From: Agromyces sp.
GTDB lineage: Bacteria > Actinomycetota > Actinomycetes > Actinomycetales > Microbacteriaceae
NCBI GenBank assembly: GCA_031178045.1
Contig: JAPSJT010000007.1
Coordinates: 1-37,645, forward strand
Direction: 5' to 3'
DNA length: 37,645 nt
Below, piece after piece: positions 1-8,567 of the stretch (position 1 is the first letter of the stretch; every line of letters begins with the position of its first letter). Made by a program: the position numbers and the translations under genes. The notes under the pieces were generated by a model. It did no database searches, was not told the origin of the DNA, and saw nothing but the letters and a program-made list of their open reading frames with translations.

Positions 1-50
1 CCGAAGTGCACGCCGCTGTCGAGCAGCTGGCGGATGGTGACGACGGCCAT
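1..50 (-). CDS. rpsB: 30S ribosomal protein S2, N-terminal fragment (cut by window edge)
   Basis: Only the first 16 codons are in the window. They read MAVVTIRQLLDSGVHFG, the usual S2 amino terminus, so the gene runs leftward out of the window. S2 is a small-subunit protein needed for assembly and for S1 docking in many bacteria. The ATG is at 50-48. An AGAAGGAG Shine-Dalgarno sits about 8 nt upstream (62-69 on the plus strand as its complement), which fixes the start. In actinobacteria rpsB is normally followed by tsf, which would lie outside this window. The divergent neighbour is an M23 peptidase, a common actinobacterial arrangement. Confidence 0.95.
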   Translation of the reverse strand, partial: MAVVTIRQLLDSGVHF

Positions 51-313
51 GAGCCGTACTCCTTCTGTTCTCAGTTGACGCTCCGGCCGGCGGCCGTGAG
101 CCCTGGTGCCCGGCACGGCTCCGCCCGGCTCTTACGAGTGGGACTGAGTGGAGTCGTCGGCCGAAATGGCACGCGTAGTCACCCCGGCGGACCGAGGTGC
201 TCCCGACACTCTACCACCCCACTCGTCCTCCACAGCCGGCGAGCCGCGACGCCGACCCACCGGTGCGCCGAGGACCCGATCATGGGTGCCGGGCAGCGAG
301 CAGGCTCATCGAC
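51..313. other. Divergent intergenic region, rpsB leader and promoter zone
   Basis: This 263-nt gap separates rpsB from the M23 gene. It must carry the rpsB promoter and probably that of the M23 gene. On the minus strand a TAGAGT hexamer (208-213) fits an actinobacterial TAnnnT -10 box and would give rpsB a leader of about 150 nt, but I see no good -35 hexamer. The leader contains complementary GCCGTG and CACGGC segments near 103-119, so some folding is possible. I recognise no named leader RNA. Confidence 0.3.
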
Positions 314-937
314 ATGGCCTCGCTTCACAACACCGCCCCGGATTCCTCGCGCCGCCACCGTCGCCGAGCTCGCGCCGCGAGCGCGAGCGCAGCATCGGCC
401 CTCGCCCTCGCGGTCGCCGCCGCGTTCACTGCGATCACTCCGGGCGCCGCGGAGGCCCTCGGGATCCGGTCGACGGATACCCGGGATGCGCCGACGGGCA
501 CCGGCGCCACCGGCACCACCGCGCATCTCGGGCAGTGGACCTGGCCGGTGCCGGCCCCCATCCGCGTGATCTCGCCGTTCCGGGCACCGCCCACCCCGTA
601 CGCCGCCGGGCACCGTGGCATCGACATCGCCGCGGGGCCGGGCGCACCGGTCGTCGCGCCGGCCGACGGGGTGGTGAGCTTCGCCGGGCCGGTCGCCGGT
701 CGAGGCGTGCTCGCGATCGACCACGGCGACGGTGTGGTCAGCGCGATCGAGCCCGTCGACGCCGGCGTGACGGCCGGCGCGCGCGTCTCCGCCGGTGAGC
801 CGGTCGCCGTCGTCGCCTCCGGAGGCCACTGCGCCGACGCGTGCGTCCACTTCGGCGTGCGTGTCGATGGCGAGTACGTCTCGCCGTTCCTCTTCTTCGG
901 CGGCATCCCGCTCGCGGTGCTGCTGCCGATGAACTGA
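314..937 (+). CDS. Secreted M23 family (LytM-fold) metallopeptidase-like protein
   Basis: A 207-residue protein with an Arg-rich n-region (13-20), a hydrophobic Ala-rich segment (21-42) and an AxA-type cleavage region near 45-48, so it is probably exported. Residues 82-200 form an M23/LytM domain: HRGID gives the first zinc-ligand pair (H100, D104), then VVAPADGVVSFAG and a late DACVHFGVR. M23 enzymes cut peptidoglycan cross-bridges. Here the first His of the usual HxH pair is Cys177 and only H179 remains, and the usual YAHL His is also absent. Many actinobacterial rpsB-linked M23 proteins carry a comparable CLHWG motif, so this looks like a subfamily trait; activity is uncertain. I chose the ATG at 314 because the longer reading frame upstream adds sequence unlike an export signal. 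It converges on xerC with a 3-nt gap. Confidence 0.85.
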   Translation: MASLHNTAPDSSRRHRRRARAASASAASALALAVAAAFTAITPGAAEALGIRSTDTRDAPTGTGATGTTAHLGQWTWPVPAPIRVISPFRAPPTPYAAGHRGIDIAAGPGAPVVAPADGVVSFAGPVAGRGVLAIDHGDGVVSAIEPVDAGVTAGARVSAGEPVAVVASGGHCADACVHFGVRVDGEYVSPFLFFGGIPLAVLLPMN

Positions 938-940
938 GCG

Positions 941-1855
941 TCAGGCGCGGGGGTGCGCGGTGCGGTAGCTCTGCTTCAGCCGTTCCGACGAGACGTGGGT
1001 GTAGATCTGCGTCGTGCCGAGGCTCGCGTGGCCGAGGAACTCCTGCACGGCGCGAAGGTCGGCACCGCCATCGAGCAGGTGCGTCGCGGCGCTGTGCCGC
1101 AGGGCGTGCGGCCCACTGGGCCCCGCACCGGGGATCGATGAGAGCATCGCCGCGATCTCGCGTCGAACGCTCCGGACTCCGAGGCGACCGCCACGCACGC
1201 CGACGAACACCGCCGCGATCTGCGGCGATCCTGCCGCCGCCAGGAGGGCGGGCCGAGCCGACTCGAGGTAACGGTCGAGCGCTCGGGCGGCTGGCGCTCC
1301 GTACGGCACGACGCGTTCCTTGGATCCCTTTCCGGTCACCCGGACGGTGCGTCGCCGGCGGTCGACGTCGCCGAGGTCGAGCCCGACGAGCTCCGACACG
1401 CGCAGCGCGGCCGCGTAGAGCAGTTCGGCGACGGCCGCATCGCGGATCGCCACCGGATCGTCACCCGCGGCGCGCGCCTCGAGTGCTGCGAGGGCCTCGG
1501 CGAGCGCCCGCTCCGCGACGACCCGGGGCAGGGTTCGCTGAGCCCGCGGCGCCTTGAGCCTGGCCCCCGGATCGGCGGCGAGGTGGCCGCGGCGATGCAG
1601 CCAGGCGCTGAAGCCCCGGGCGGATGCCGCGCGCCGGGCGATGCTCGTGCGTGCGAGCCCGCGCTCGGTCGCGGTCCACAGCCAGTCGCGCAGCAGGCCG
1701 AGGTCGAGCTCGCCCGGCTCGGCGACGCCACGCCGGTCGGCGAAGGCGATGAGGTCGGCGAGGTCGGAGCGGTACGCGGACACCGTGTGTTCCGAGTAGC
1801 CGCGCTCGGCGCGGACGTGCGCGAGGTAGTCGTCGAGCGCCCGGTCGAGGTTCAC
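941..1855 (-). CDS. xerC: Tyrosine recombinase XerC
   Basis: Site-specific recombinase that, with XerD, resolves chromosome dimers at dif. With the GTG start it is 304 residues, the usual XerC length. Residues 1-90 are the SAM-like core-binding domain ([19 protein letters not shown]). Residues about 108-300 are the catalytic domain with all six active-site residues visible: R152 (AALRVSEL), K176 (GKGSKER), H250 and R253 (HALRH), H276 (LGHASLG) and the nucleophile Y285 (IYTHV). A start at 1927 would add 24 residues without similarity to the family. The Shine-Dalgarno for GTG 1855 (GGAG very close to the start) is poor, so the start is not certain. The gene lies between the M23 gene and a phosphoesterase; xerC near dprA and rpsB is a typical actinobacterial setting. 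Confidence 0.9.
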   Translation of the reverse strand: MNLDRALDDYLAHVRAERGYSEHTVSAYRSDLADLIAFADRRGVAEPGELDLGLLRDWLWTATERGLARTSIARRAASARGFSAWLHRRGHLAADPGARLKAPRAQRTLPRVVAERALAEALAALEARAAGDDPVAIRDAAVAELLYAAALRVSELVGLDLGDVDRRRRTVRVTGKGSKERVVPYGAPAARALDRYLESARPALLAAAGSPQIAAVFVGVRGGRLGVRSVRREIAAMLSSIPGAGPSGPHALRHSAATHLLDGGADLRAVQEFLGHASLGTTQIYTHVSSERLKQSYRTAHPRA

Positions 1856-1943
1856 GGCTCCAGCCTGCGCCGGGATGCCTCGCGCGGCGATGTACGACGC
1901 CCGTGTGCCGCGGATTCGCCGTGCCACCGCGCACGCGCGTTTC

Positions 1944-2855
1944 TCACTCGGCGGGACCGGCCGGCTTGCGGGAGAACCGATCGAGTCGGGCTTCGGGCTC
2001 GAGCGCCTCGATCTCGGCCAGGAAGTCCTCGCCGAAGCTCGTCACGACGGGGAACGGACCGATCGGCACGACCGAGGTCACCACGGAGTCCTCCCCGAGG
2101 TGGACGAGCGTCAACGACCGACCACCGTCGACTCCGAGGAGTTCGCGCGGTGGTGCGGACAGGTCCATCGTGTACGCCGTCGCCCCAGCGACGGAGACGG
2201 GGATTCCGGCGAACGTGCCGCTCGTCGGATAGTGGAGATGCCCGCCGAGGATGAGCCGGACGTCTCGTCCGTGCACGACGTCGGCGAGATCGTCTTGTCC
2301 GCGCAGTTCGAGCAGGTCCATGAGCGCGAGGGGTGTCGAGATGGGCGCGTGGTGCATTGCGAGGATCGTGCCCTCGGGCGCCGGTTCGGTCAGCACGTCA
2401 TCGAGCCAGGCGAGCGTCTCGGCGTCGACACCACCATGGTGGAAACCCGCCACGGTCGTGTCGAGCGCGACCACTCGAAGGCCACCGAGATCGATGACGC
2501 CGTGCACCGGCGAGTCGCTCGGCGCCTCGTCGAGAAGCGCTGTGCGGAATGCCGGGCGCTCGTCGTGATTGCCCATGACCCACACGAGGCGTGCCCCGGT
2601 CGACTGCGCAAGCGGCTCGAGGGTCGCGCGGGCGATGCGGTACGCGTCGGGCTCGCCCAGATCGGCGACGTCACCCGTCACGACGACGGCGTCGAGGCGA
2701 TCGCCGAGCCGCGCCAGCTGTGCCACTGTCTGCTCGAGTGCCCCCACCGTGTCGGCGACTCCGCCGAGCGGCGCGCCTCCATGGAGAAGGTGCGTGTCGC
2801 TCACGTGGGCGATCACGCGCCGTGCTGCCGGATACCTGCCGAGCTGTTCTGCCAC
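1944..2855 (-). CDS. Metallophosphoesterase, CpdA/Icc-like (class III cyclic nucleotide phosphodiesterase family)
   Basis: A 303-residue calcineurin-like phosphoesterase. The metal-binding motifs appear in order: D20-x-H22 (HVSDTHLL), GDVADLG (61-67), GNHDE (96-100), HHAP (168-171) and GGHLH (204-208). These match class III 3',5'-cAMP phosphodiesterases (CpdA/Icc), which hydrolyse cyclic or phosphodiester substrates with a Mn or Fe pair; the real substrate here is not known from sequence. The GTG start at 2855 is supported by a GAGGGGG Shine-Dalgarno 6 nt upstream. The longer frame to 2984 would run through that site and adds a low-complexity tail. The gene separates xerC from dprA, with an 88-nt gap to xerC and 76 nt to dprA, so it may be transcribed on its own. 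Confidence 0.88.
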   Translation of the reverse strand: MAEQLGRYPAARRVIAHVSDTHLLHGGAPLGGVADTVGALEQTVAQLARLGDRLDAVVVTGDVADLGEPDAYRIARATLEPLAQSTGARLVWVMGNHDERPAFRTALLDEAPSDSPVHGVIDLGGLRVVALDTTVAGFHHGGVDAETLAWLDDVLTEPAPEGTILAMHHAPISTPLALMDLLELRGQDDLADVVHGRDVRLILGGHLHYPTSGTFAGIPVSVAGATAYTMDLSAPPRELLGVDGGRSLTLVHLGEDSVVTSVVPIGPFPVVTSFGEDFLAEIEALEPEARLDRFSRKPAGPAE

Positions 2856-2931
2856 CGTCGACCCCCTCGCCGTCAGCCTAGGCGGTCCCTCCGATACCGG
2901 ACGGTCGCGGCGCACCGGCCCGGGGCGTCGA

Positions 2932-4212
2932 TCAGCCCTCTCGACGGCGCCGCCAGCCGTCGGGATGGCGGGCGGCGAGCCCATTCGCCTCGAGCGACCC
3001 GAGCACGCCCTTCACCTCCTGTGCGGTCATGCCGGATCGCCGCACGAGATCGTCGACGCTCCGCACCGCCCGGACGCTCAACGCGTCGAGGACGCGCACC
3101 GTGCCCGGTTCATCGCTCCATGCCGGCTCGTCGAGGTTCGCACCGGTATCGGCCTCGAGGCCGGGAACGGACGGCCCGCTCCTGAACACTCCCCCTCTTC
3201 CGGCGAGCTCCGCCATCTGCTCGGCATCGACGACGCAGACCGCGTCGAACTCCCGCAGGAGCCGGTGGCACCCGGCGGAAGCCGGACTCGTCACCGGGCC
3301 GGGCACCGCGCCGAGCGGTCGCCCGAGTGCCGCAGCGTGACCCGCGGTGTTGAGGGAGCCTGATCGCAGGCCCGCCTCGAGTACCACGGTGGCCTCGCTC
3401 GCGCCGGCGATGAGCCGATTGCGTTGCAGGAACCGCCATTTCGTCGGCGCTGCCCCGCATGGCAGCTCCGAGACCACCGCACCCGCCTCGACGATGCGGC
3501 CGAGCAGCGTCTCGTGGCCGAGCGGATAGAACCGGTCGACCCCGCCGGCGAGGAAGGCGACCGTCGTGCCGTCGCTCGCCAGCGCAGCTCGATGCGCCAT
3601 GCCGTCGATGCCGTACGCCCCGCCCGACACGATGGTGAAGCCGCGGTCGGCGAGACCGGCGGATGCCTCCATCGCAACGTGTTCGCCGTAACCGGTGGCT
3701 GCCCGGGCACCGACGAGCGCGATCGCGGGTCCTGCGTGTGCGAGTGCATCGATGCGGCCTCGCACCCACAGGCCGATCGGTGCGTGGGCGCCGAGCTCGT
3801 CGACGCCGGACGGCCAGCGCCGGTCACCGGGAACGAGGAGACGTGCACCCACCCTCGCGGCCTGTTCGAGCGCGCGGACGAATGCAGCATGGTCGATGCG
3901 CGCCATCCATCTCGCGAGGCCGGCCGTCGCCTCGCGTTCGTCGAGCTCGCCTCCGGCATCGCCGACGGAAGCGACGAGCGCCTCGGCGCTGATCCCTTCG
4001 AGCAGGAGCGCTGCGGCGCGTTCGGCCCCGAGCGCCGCGATCACCCGACCGAGGACCCCGTCGCCGGGCTCCGCGAGCATGCCGAGCACCGCACGCGCGA
4101 ACGCATCTGCCTCGCGATCGTCATCGCCGGAGCCGTGCAGCCGAGCGACGTGGTCGCGCACGGTATCGAATGCCCGGAGCGAGCCCTGCATCGCGCGGCG
4201 GATGACGTTCAC
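2932..4212 (-). CDS. dprA: DNA-processing protein DprA (Smf)
   Basis: Loads RecA onto incoming single-stranded DNA during transformation; it is also conserved in bacteria not known to be competent. At 426 residues it has a helical N-terminal region (1-110), the Rossmann-like DprA core (about 125-335) and a C-terminal winged helix (about 373-422). Core motifs seen: ALVGARAATGYG (165-176), SGGAYGIDGMAHRAAL (196-211), FLQRNRLIAGAS (261-272) and GSLNTAGHAAALGR (285-298). The start is a GTG overlapping the comM stop by 4 nt (GTGA, 4209-4212), with a GGAAGGGGG Shine-Dalgarno upstream, so translation is coupled to comM. The frame stays open far upstream inside comM, but that is a shadow. The yraN-comM-dprA order is conserved in actinobacteria. 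Confidence 0.95.
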   Translation of the reverse strand: MNVIRRAMQGSLRAFDTVRDHVARLHGSGDDDREADAFARAVLGMLAEPGDGVLGRVIAALGAERAAALLLEGISAEALVASVGDAGGELDEREATAGLARWMARIDHAAFVRALEQAARVGARLLVPGDRRWPSGVDELGAHAPIGLWVRGRIDALAHAGPAIALVGARAATGYGEHVAMEASAGLADRGFTIVSGGAYGIDGMAHRAALASDGTTVAFLAGGVDRFYPLGHETLLGRIVEAGAVVSELPCGAAPTKWRFLQRNRLIAGASEATVVLEAGLRSGSLNTAGHAAALGRPLGAVPGPVTSPASAGCHRLLREFDAVCVVDAEQMAELAGRGGVFRSGPSVPGLEADTGANLDEPAWSDEPGTVRVLDALSVRAVRSVDDLVRRSGMTAQEVKGVLGSLEANGLAARHPDGWRRRREG

Positions 4213-5753
4213 GGGTTGACCCCCTTCCGAAGGAACAGCGCACGACCGACGTGCTCGCGAGTGGGAACGGCGGCACCCTCGAGATCGGCGATCGTCCACG
4301 ACGTCTTCAGGACGCGGTCGTAGCCGCGCATGGTGATGCCGCCTCGTTCGAGCGCCCGATCGAGCGCCACGGTGGCGCGACCGCCCGGGTGCAGCCGGCC
4401 CGCACCGCGCAGCCATGGCCCCGGCATCTCGGAGTTCGTGCGCCAGGGCGTTCCGCGCAGTCGCTCGCCGGCGGCGGCTCGAGCTGCGACCACGCGGGCG
4501 CGCGCGTCGCTCGAGGAGAGGCCGGGTCGCTCCTGCGCGACGCGCAGTGCCGCCGCCGTGACGCGCGGGACGTCGACCTGCAGGTCGATGCGATCGAGGA
4601 GCGGACCGGAGATACGGGCGAGATACCGACGGCGCGCCATCGGCGAACACGTGCAGTCGGCGTCCTTCACTCCGTGGTTGCCGCACGGACAGGGATTGGC
4701 GGCGATGACGAGCTGGAAGCGAGCCGGAAACGACGCGACGGCGTTCGCACGATGGATGCTGATGGAGCCCGACTCGAGCGGCTGCCGCAGCACGTCGAGC
4801 ACCGCGGACGGGAACTCGGGCGCCTCATCGAGGAAGAGGACGCCGTGCGACGCGCGCACCGCGGCGCCCGGTCGGATGAGGCGGCTGCCGCCCCCGATGA
4901 TTGCGGCGGCCGAGGCTGTGTGGTGCGGCGCCTCGAACGGCGGTCGCGTCGAGAGCCCACCGTTGAGCGGCCTCCCGGACAGTGAACGGATCGAGGCCAC
5001 TTCGAGCGCTGCGTCCGAGTCGAGGTCGGGAAGGATGCCGGGCAGCCGCGAGGCCAGCATCGTCTTTCCGGCTCCCGGCGGGCCGAGCAGGAACAGGTGG
5101 TGGCCACCCGCCGCCGCGGTGAGGAGCGCGTCGACGGCGCCGTCGTTGCCGGCGACGTCGGCCAGGTCTCCCCCACCGACCGGTTCGACGAGGCCCGGCC
5201 GCACCGCAGCCGGCACGGGCTCGACCGCGCGCTGCTCGTACTCGCCGCCGTGCCGGATGGCCGCCTCGAGGAGCGAGGCGACGCCGATGACCTCGATGCC
5301 CGGCACGAGCGACGCCTCGGCGGCGTTCGCCTCGGGAACCATGACCGTGTCGTGCCCGGCCCGAGCGGCCGCGAGGACCGCGGGGAGGATCCCGTCGACC
5401 GGCCGCAGCCGACCGTCGAGTCCGAGCTCGCCGAGATGCACCACTCGGTCGATCGAGGTCGCAGAGATCTCACCGGCGGCGGCGAGGCACGCGAGCGCCA
5501 CCGCCAGGTCGAAGCCCGAGCCGTGCTTCGGGAGGGCGGCGGGCGAGAGGTTCACGGTGAGCTTGCGCTGGGGCAGCGGGCATCCGGCGTTCACCGCTGC
5601 GGAGCGAACCCGCTCACGCGCCTCGCCGAGCGCGGCGTCGGGCAGGCCGATGATCACGAAGCCCGGCAGTTGGGCGGAGAGATCGGCTTCGACCTCGACG
5701 ATCGAGCCGGCGAGCCCGATGAGGGCGACCGAGCGGGTCCGTGCGACGGGCAT
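4209..5753 (-). CDS. comM: YifB/ComM family Mg chelatase-like AAA ATPase
   Basis: A hexameric AAA+ helicase; ComM promotes branch migration during natural transformation in Vibrio. The protein has 514 residues, typical length. The N-terminal ChlI-like domain (1-185) contains the LPGFVIIGLPD motif. The ATPase module has Walker A GPPGAGKT (224-231) and Walker B VLFLDEAPEF (305-314). The Cys-rich family insert ANPCPCG...CTC (C355, C357, C367, C369) is intact and may bind metal. The C-terminal Mg-chelatase domain covers about 400-510. The ATG at 5753 overlaps the yraN stop (TGATG, one shared base), so the two are coupled. Upstream residues in the longer frame are shadow sequence from yraN. Confidence 0.95.
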   Translation of the reverse strand: MPVARTRSVALIGLAGSIVEVEADLSAQLPGFVIIGLPDAALGEARERVRSAAVNAGCPLPQRKLTVNLSPAALPKHGSGFDLAVALACLAAAGEISATSIDRVVHLGELGLDGRLRPVDGILPAVLAAARAGHDTVMVPEANAAEASLVPGIEVIGVASLLEAAIRHGGEYEQRAVEPVPAAVRPGLVEPVGGGDLADVAGNDGAVDALLTAAAGGHHLFLLGPPGAGKTMLASRLPGILPDLDSDAALEVASIRSLSGRPLNGGLSTRPPFEAPHHTASAAAIIGGGSRLIRPGAAVRASHGVLFLDEAPEFPSAVLDVLRQPLESGSISIHRANAVASFPARFQLVIAANPCPCGNHGVKDADCTCSPMARRRYLARISGPLLDRIDLQVDVPRVTAAALRVAQERPGLSSSDARARVVAARAAAGERLRGTPWRTNSEMPGPWLRGAGRLHPGGRATVALDRALERGGITMRGYDRVLKTSWTIADLEGAAVPTREHVGRALFLRKGVNP

Positions 5754-6109
5754 CAGCTGATCCCCTCGAGGTGCTCGATGAGCGCGGGCGCCTCGACCGG
5801 CGCAAGCACCGCGACGGCGTCGATGCGGATGCGCGAGACCGGGGCATCCGTCGCCTCGCACCAGGCGATCGCGAGCCGACGCAGGCGCGCGAGCTTGACC
5901 GGAGTGATCGATTCGAACGGGTGGCCGTAGTCATGGGAGGTGCGTGTCTTCACCTCGATGAAGACCGTGTCGTGCCCGTCGCGCGCGACGATGTCGATCT
6001 CACCGAGCCGGCAACGCCAATTGCGATCGATGACCGCCATTCCGCGTGCTTCGATGTGATCGACCGCGAGCTGCTCCCCGCGCCGACCGAGTTCCGCATT
6101 GTGGGCCAT
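5753..6109 (-). CDS. YraN family (UPF0102) predicted endonuclease-like protein
   Basis: A 118-residue protein of the YraN family, which has a Holliday-junction-resolvase-like PD-(D/E)xK nuclease fold. Visible motif: GEIDIVARDG followed by FIEVKTR, giving the E, D and ExK residues, and LGRRGEQLAVDHI near the start. The biological role of YraN is not established. The ATG at 6109 is preceded by GGAGGTGG with 5-7 nt spacing; a GTG 15 nt further upstream overlaps that site and is less likely. It starts the overlapping yraN-comM-dprA unit. The 106-nt gap to the DUF2469 stop may hold its promoter. Confidence 0.93.
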   Translation of the reverse strand: MAHNAELGRRGEQLAVDHIEARGMAVIDRNWRCRLGEIDIVARDGHDTVFIEVKTRTSHDYGHPFESITPVKLARLRRLAIAWCEATDAPVSRIRIDAVAVLAPVEAPALIEHLEGIS

Positions 6110-6215
6110 CCGCACCACCTCCACGGACAGCGTGGCGGGGCAGTGTCGGGCACCGGGCCGGATGACTCGTCAGGTGCGAGGAGCGCGGGACGCGCCCTCG
6201 TGGGGAGGACGAGTG

Positions 6216-6548
6216 CTATTCGTCGAGCGCGAGTTCCTTCGGCAGCTCGAACTCGCGCGTCGCGAGCTCCTCGATGTTCACGTCTTTGAACGTGAGCACG
6301 CGAACGGCCTTCACGAAGCGATCGGCACGATAGACGTCCCAGACCCAGACGTCCTTCATCGTGAGCTCGAAGTAGAAGTCGTGCTCGGTGTCGCGGCGCA
6401 CGAGTTCCACCTCGTTCGCGAGATAGAAGCGTCGCTCCGTCTCGACCACGTACTGGAATTGCGAGACGATGTCGCGGTACTCGCGGTACAGGGCCAGCTC
6501 GACCTCGCGGTCGTAGTCTTCGAACTCGTCTTCATCCATCGGACTCAT
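6216..6548 (-). CDS. DUF2469 family protein
   Basis: A small acidic protein of 110 residues (107 from the second Met). The central segment YREYRDIVSQFQYVVETERR and the W-rich VWVWDVYRADRF are hallmarks of DUF2469, a family almost confined to actinobacteria and nearly always found next to rnhB. Its function is unknown. The ATG at 6548 overlaps the rnhB stop (ATGA, 6545-6548). The Met at 6539, with TAGGA about 7 nt upstream, is an equally good start and gives the more family-like MDEDEFEDYD terminus. It is last in the lepB-rnhB-DUF2469 overlap chain, so it is probably cotranscribed with them. Confidence 0.92.
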   Translation of the reverse strand: MSPMDEDEFEDYDREVELALYREYRDIVSQFQYVVETERRFYLANEVELVRRDTEHDFYFELTMKDVWVWDVYRADRFVKAVRVLTFKDVNIEELATREFELPKELALDE

Positions 6549-7246
6549 CCTACGCCGAGGTCGAAGAGCGTCGGCGCCTCCGCCGACCGCTCGTGCAGCC
6601 AGGTGCGCCGGTGCAGGGGACTCGGTCCGTGCTCACCGATCGCGGCGAAGTGGGCGGGACTCGAATAGCCCTTGTTCTCGTGCCAGCCGTAGAGCGGGAG
6701 CTCGTCGTGCGCGCGGCGCATGCCGCCGTCGCGGTGCACCTTGGCGATGACGGACGCCGCGGCCACCGACGCGCAGTCGCGGTCGGCCTTGATGCGCGTC
6801 GTCACCCGAGCCCGGTATTCGATGGCGGGACTCAGCCAGTCGTAGTTGCCGTCGAGCAGGAGCGGTGCGTCGGCGAGTTCGCTCGCGGTGCCGGCCGCCT
6901 CCTCGGCGGCGAGGAGCGCCGCGAAGGCGCGAGCGCCGGCGAGGCCGAGACACGCCATGATGCCGAGTTCGTCGATCTCGGCGGCCGACGCCTCCCCGAC
7001 CGCCGAGGCGCGGACCCACGATGCCGCCCGCGGCGCCATCGCCTCGCGCTTCGGCTCAGCGAGCAGCTTCGAGTCGCGGAGCCCCGCCGGCATGCGTCGC
7101 ACGCCCGCGTCGATGACGACGAGACCGACCGAGACGGGACCGGCCAGGGCGCCCCGCCCGACCTCGTCGCAGGCGAGCACGACGCCGGCGCCGCCCTCGA
7201 AGAACTCCCGCTCGACCCTGAGGCTCGGGACCCCGACGGGGCTCAT
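6545..7246 (-). CDS. rnhB: Ribonuclease HII
   Basis: Cuts the RNA strand of RNA/DNA hybrids and starts removal of misincorporated ribonucleotides. At 233 residues it has the family motifs: ACDEVGRGALAGP (D27, E28), LRDSKLL, the LLLDGNYDW segment and KADRDCASVAAASVIAKV with a catalytic Asp. The ATG at 7246 overlaps the lepB stop by 4 nt (ATGA), and the stop overlaps DUF2469, so the three are translationally coupled. The open frame continues upstream through lepB, but that part is shadow sequence. Confidence 0.95.
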   Translation of the reverse strand: MSPVGVPSLRVEREFFEGGAGVVLACDEVGRGALAGPVSVGLVVIDAGVRRMPAGLRDSKLLAEPKREAMAPRAASWVRASAVGEASAAEIDELGIMACLGLAGARAFAALLAAEEAAGTASELADAPLLLDGNYDWLSPAIEYRARVTTRIKADRDCASVAAASVIAKVHRDGGMRRAHDELPLYGWHENKGYSSPAHFAAIGEHGPSPLHRRTWLHERSAEAPTLFDLGVG

Positions 7247-7995
7247 CTCAGCGCATCCCCCTCGTCGACTCCCTCGAACACCTCCGGGTAGTTGCCGAGC
7301 CACGCCCAGTGGTCGACGGGCCAGCTCACGACGAATGCCCGGCCGACGACGTTGTCGATCGGCACGAAGCCCTTGAGCGGCGTTCCGCCGTTGTACCGCG
7401 AGTCCTTCGAGTTGTATCGGTTGTCGCCCATGACCCAGAGCGAGCCGGTGGGCACGACCTGGTCGAAGTCGTCGCGCGAGACCTTCGTCTCGCCGGGCGG
7501 GAGCGCGACGTACGGCTCTTCGAGCGGCACGTCGTTGACGCTCATCTGCCCGAGCGCGTTGCAGCACACGACGTGGTCGCCGGGCAGTCCGATGACGCGC
7601 TTCACGAGGTGGTCGTTCGAGTCGGGAGCCGAGAGGCCGACGAAGGCGAGGAACCAGTCGACCGCCGCCACGAGCGGCGGCTGCGGCGTCTCGACGCGGG
7701 CCGGGAGCCATCCGCCGGGATCCTTGAACACGACGACGTCACCCCGTTCGATGGGCGTCATCTCGGGAACCAGCTGGTTCACGATGATGCGATCGTCTTG
7801 CACGAGCGTCTGCTCCATCGACTGCGACGGGATGAAGAACGATCTGATGAGGAACGTCTTGATGAGGAACGACACGAGCACGGCCACCACGAAGATGACC
7901 AGCAGGTCGCGGAGGAAGAGGAGGATGCCTCGTTTCCTGCGCGCCGACGCCGAGCCCGCGCGGTCCGACCGCGAGGTGAGTGTTTCTTCTGTCAT
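7243..7995 (-). CDS. lepB: Signal peptidase I
   Basis: Membrane serine protease that removes signal peptides from secreted proteins. The 250-residue protein has a basic cytosolic N-terminus (1-22), one transmembrane helix (about 24-47) and an extracellular S26 domain. The catalytic Ser is S59 in PSQSM and the general base is K132 in LVKRVIGLPGD; the late box MGDNRYNSKDSR is present. The ATG at 7995 lacks a strong Shine-Dalgarno (GGGCGG at some distance). Just upstream lies a perfect 15-bp hairpin (8004-8040) between rplS and lepB, which may limit read-through from rplS. Downstream genes rnhB and DUF2469 overlap in series. Confidence 0.96.
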   Translation of the reverse strand: MTEETLTSRSDRAGSASARRKRGILLFLRDLLVIFVVAVLVSFLIKTFLIRSFFIPSQSMEQTLVQDDRIIVNQLVPEMTPIERGDVVVFKDPGGWLPARVETPQPPLVAAVDWFLAFVGLSAPDSNDHLVKRVIGLPGDHVVCCNALGQMSVNDVPLEEPYVALPPGETKVSRDDFDQVVPTGSLWVMGDNRYNSKDSRYNGGTPLKGFVPIDNVVGRAFVVSWPVDHWAWLGNYPEVFEGVDEGDALR

Positions 7996-8003
7996 TTAAC
8001 CGC

Positions 8004-8040
8004 CCGAGCTCCCCACCCAGTCTAGGGGTGGGGAGCTCGG
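8004..8040 (-). terminator. Perfect 15-bp hairpin between rplS and lepB
   Basis: The arms 8004-8018 and 8026-8040 are exact complements over 15 bp with a 7-nt loop. It lies 41 nt after the rplS stop and ends only 8 nt before the lepB start codon. No U-run follows (the next bases read GCGGTTAA on the minus strand), so it is either a U-less actinobacterial terminator, a partial terminator or an attenuator or RNA-processing site that lowers lepB expression relative to rplS. Being symmetrical, it could also act on plus-strand transcripts. Confidence 0.6.
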
Positions 8041-8081
8041 TGACGATGCCGTTCCTCGCGAGCGAGTGACGCCGCGTCGGA

Positions 8082-8429
8082 TCAGCTGTCGCGCTTCTCC
8101 TTGATCTTCGCCTTCTTGCCGCGGAGCTTGCGCAGGTAGTACAGCTTCGCGCGACGGACGTCACCACGGGTGACGATCTCGATGTGGTCGATGACCGGCG
8201 AGTGCACCGGGAACTTGCGCTCGACGCCGACCTGGAAGGAGACCTTGCGGACCGTGAAGGTCTCGCGCACGCCCTCGCCCTGACGGCCGATGACGACGCC
8301 CTGGAAGACCTGGATGCGCGAACGGGTGCCTTCGACGATGTTGACGTGCACCTTGACGGTGTCGCCGGGGCGGAAGTCGGGAATGTCCGACCTCAGGCTC
8401 GCGGCGTCGACGTGGTCGAGGATATGCAT
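8082..8429 (-). CDS. rplS: 50S ribosomal protein L19
   Basis: A large-subunit protein at the 30S/50S interface. The 115-residue sequence is full length with the family blocks [30 protein letters not shown] and [20 protein letters not shown]. The ATG at 8429 has an AGAGAG element about 11 nt upstream. In many bacteria rplS is in one operon with rpsP, rimM and trmD. Here those genes lie 15 kb away beyond the nitrate cluster, and rplS has its own roughly 200-nt upstream region with a promoter candidate and an operator-like palindrome at 8547-8567. Confidence 0.97.
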   Translation of the reverse strand: MHILDHVDAASLRSDIPDFRPGDTVKVHVNIVEGTRSRIQVFQGVVIGRQGEGVRETFTVRKVSFQVGVERKFPVHSPVIDHIEIVTRGDVRRAKLYYLRKLRGKKAKIKEKRDS

Positions 8430-8546
8430 GATGGTTCGCTCTCTGCGCCCGCCACCGGTCGAACGCGGATCAAAGATGGAAGTGAACGGTGCCGCCTGCG
8501 CGATGACTCGCGCTGTGCATGCTCCCCGGAGGCAGAGCCACGCGGC

Positions 8547-8567
8547 GGCACAATCCTCTATTGTGCC
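8547..8567. promoter_or_regulatory. Palindrome (8-5-8) upstream of rplS, operator-like
   Basis: GGCACAAT (8547-8554) and ATTGTGCC (8560-8567) are exact inverted repeats around a 5-nt centre. The element covers the -10 hexamer and predicted start of the rplS promoter, the classic position of a repressor operator. The AT-containing centre stands out in this GC-rich region. The binding protein, if any, is unknown. Confidence 0.45.

Noticed and set aside
4213-4686. N-terminal extension of DprA inside comM
   Set aside because: Arg-rich frame-shadow sequence; the GTGA overlap and Shine-Dalgarno at 4212 give a normal DprA start.
7247-7711. N-terminal extension of RNase HII over lepB
   Set aside because: Out-of-frame shadow of lepB; the ATG overlapping the lepB stop begins the recognised domain.
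8430-8546. Named riboswitch or L19 leader RNA upstream of rplS
   Set aside because: A leader is likely, but no recognised consensus structure could be identified by eye.
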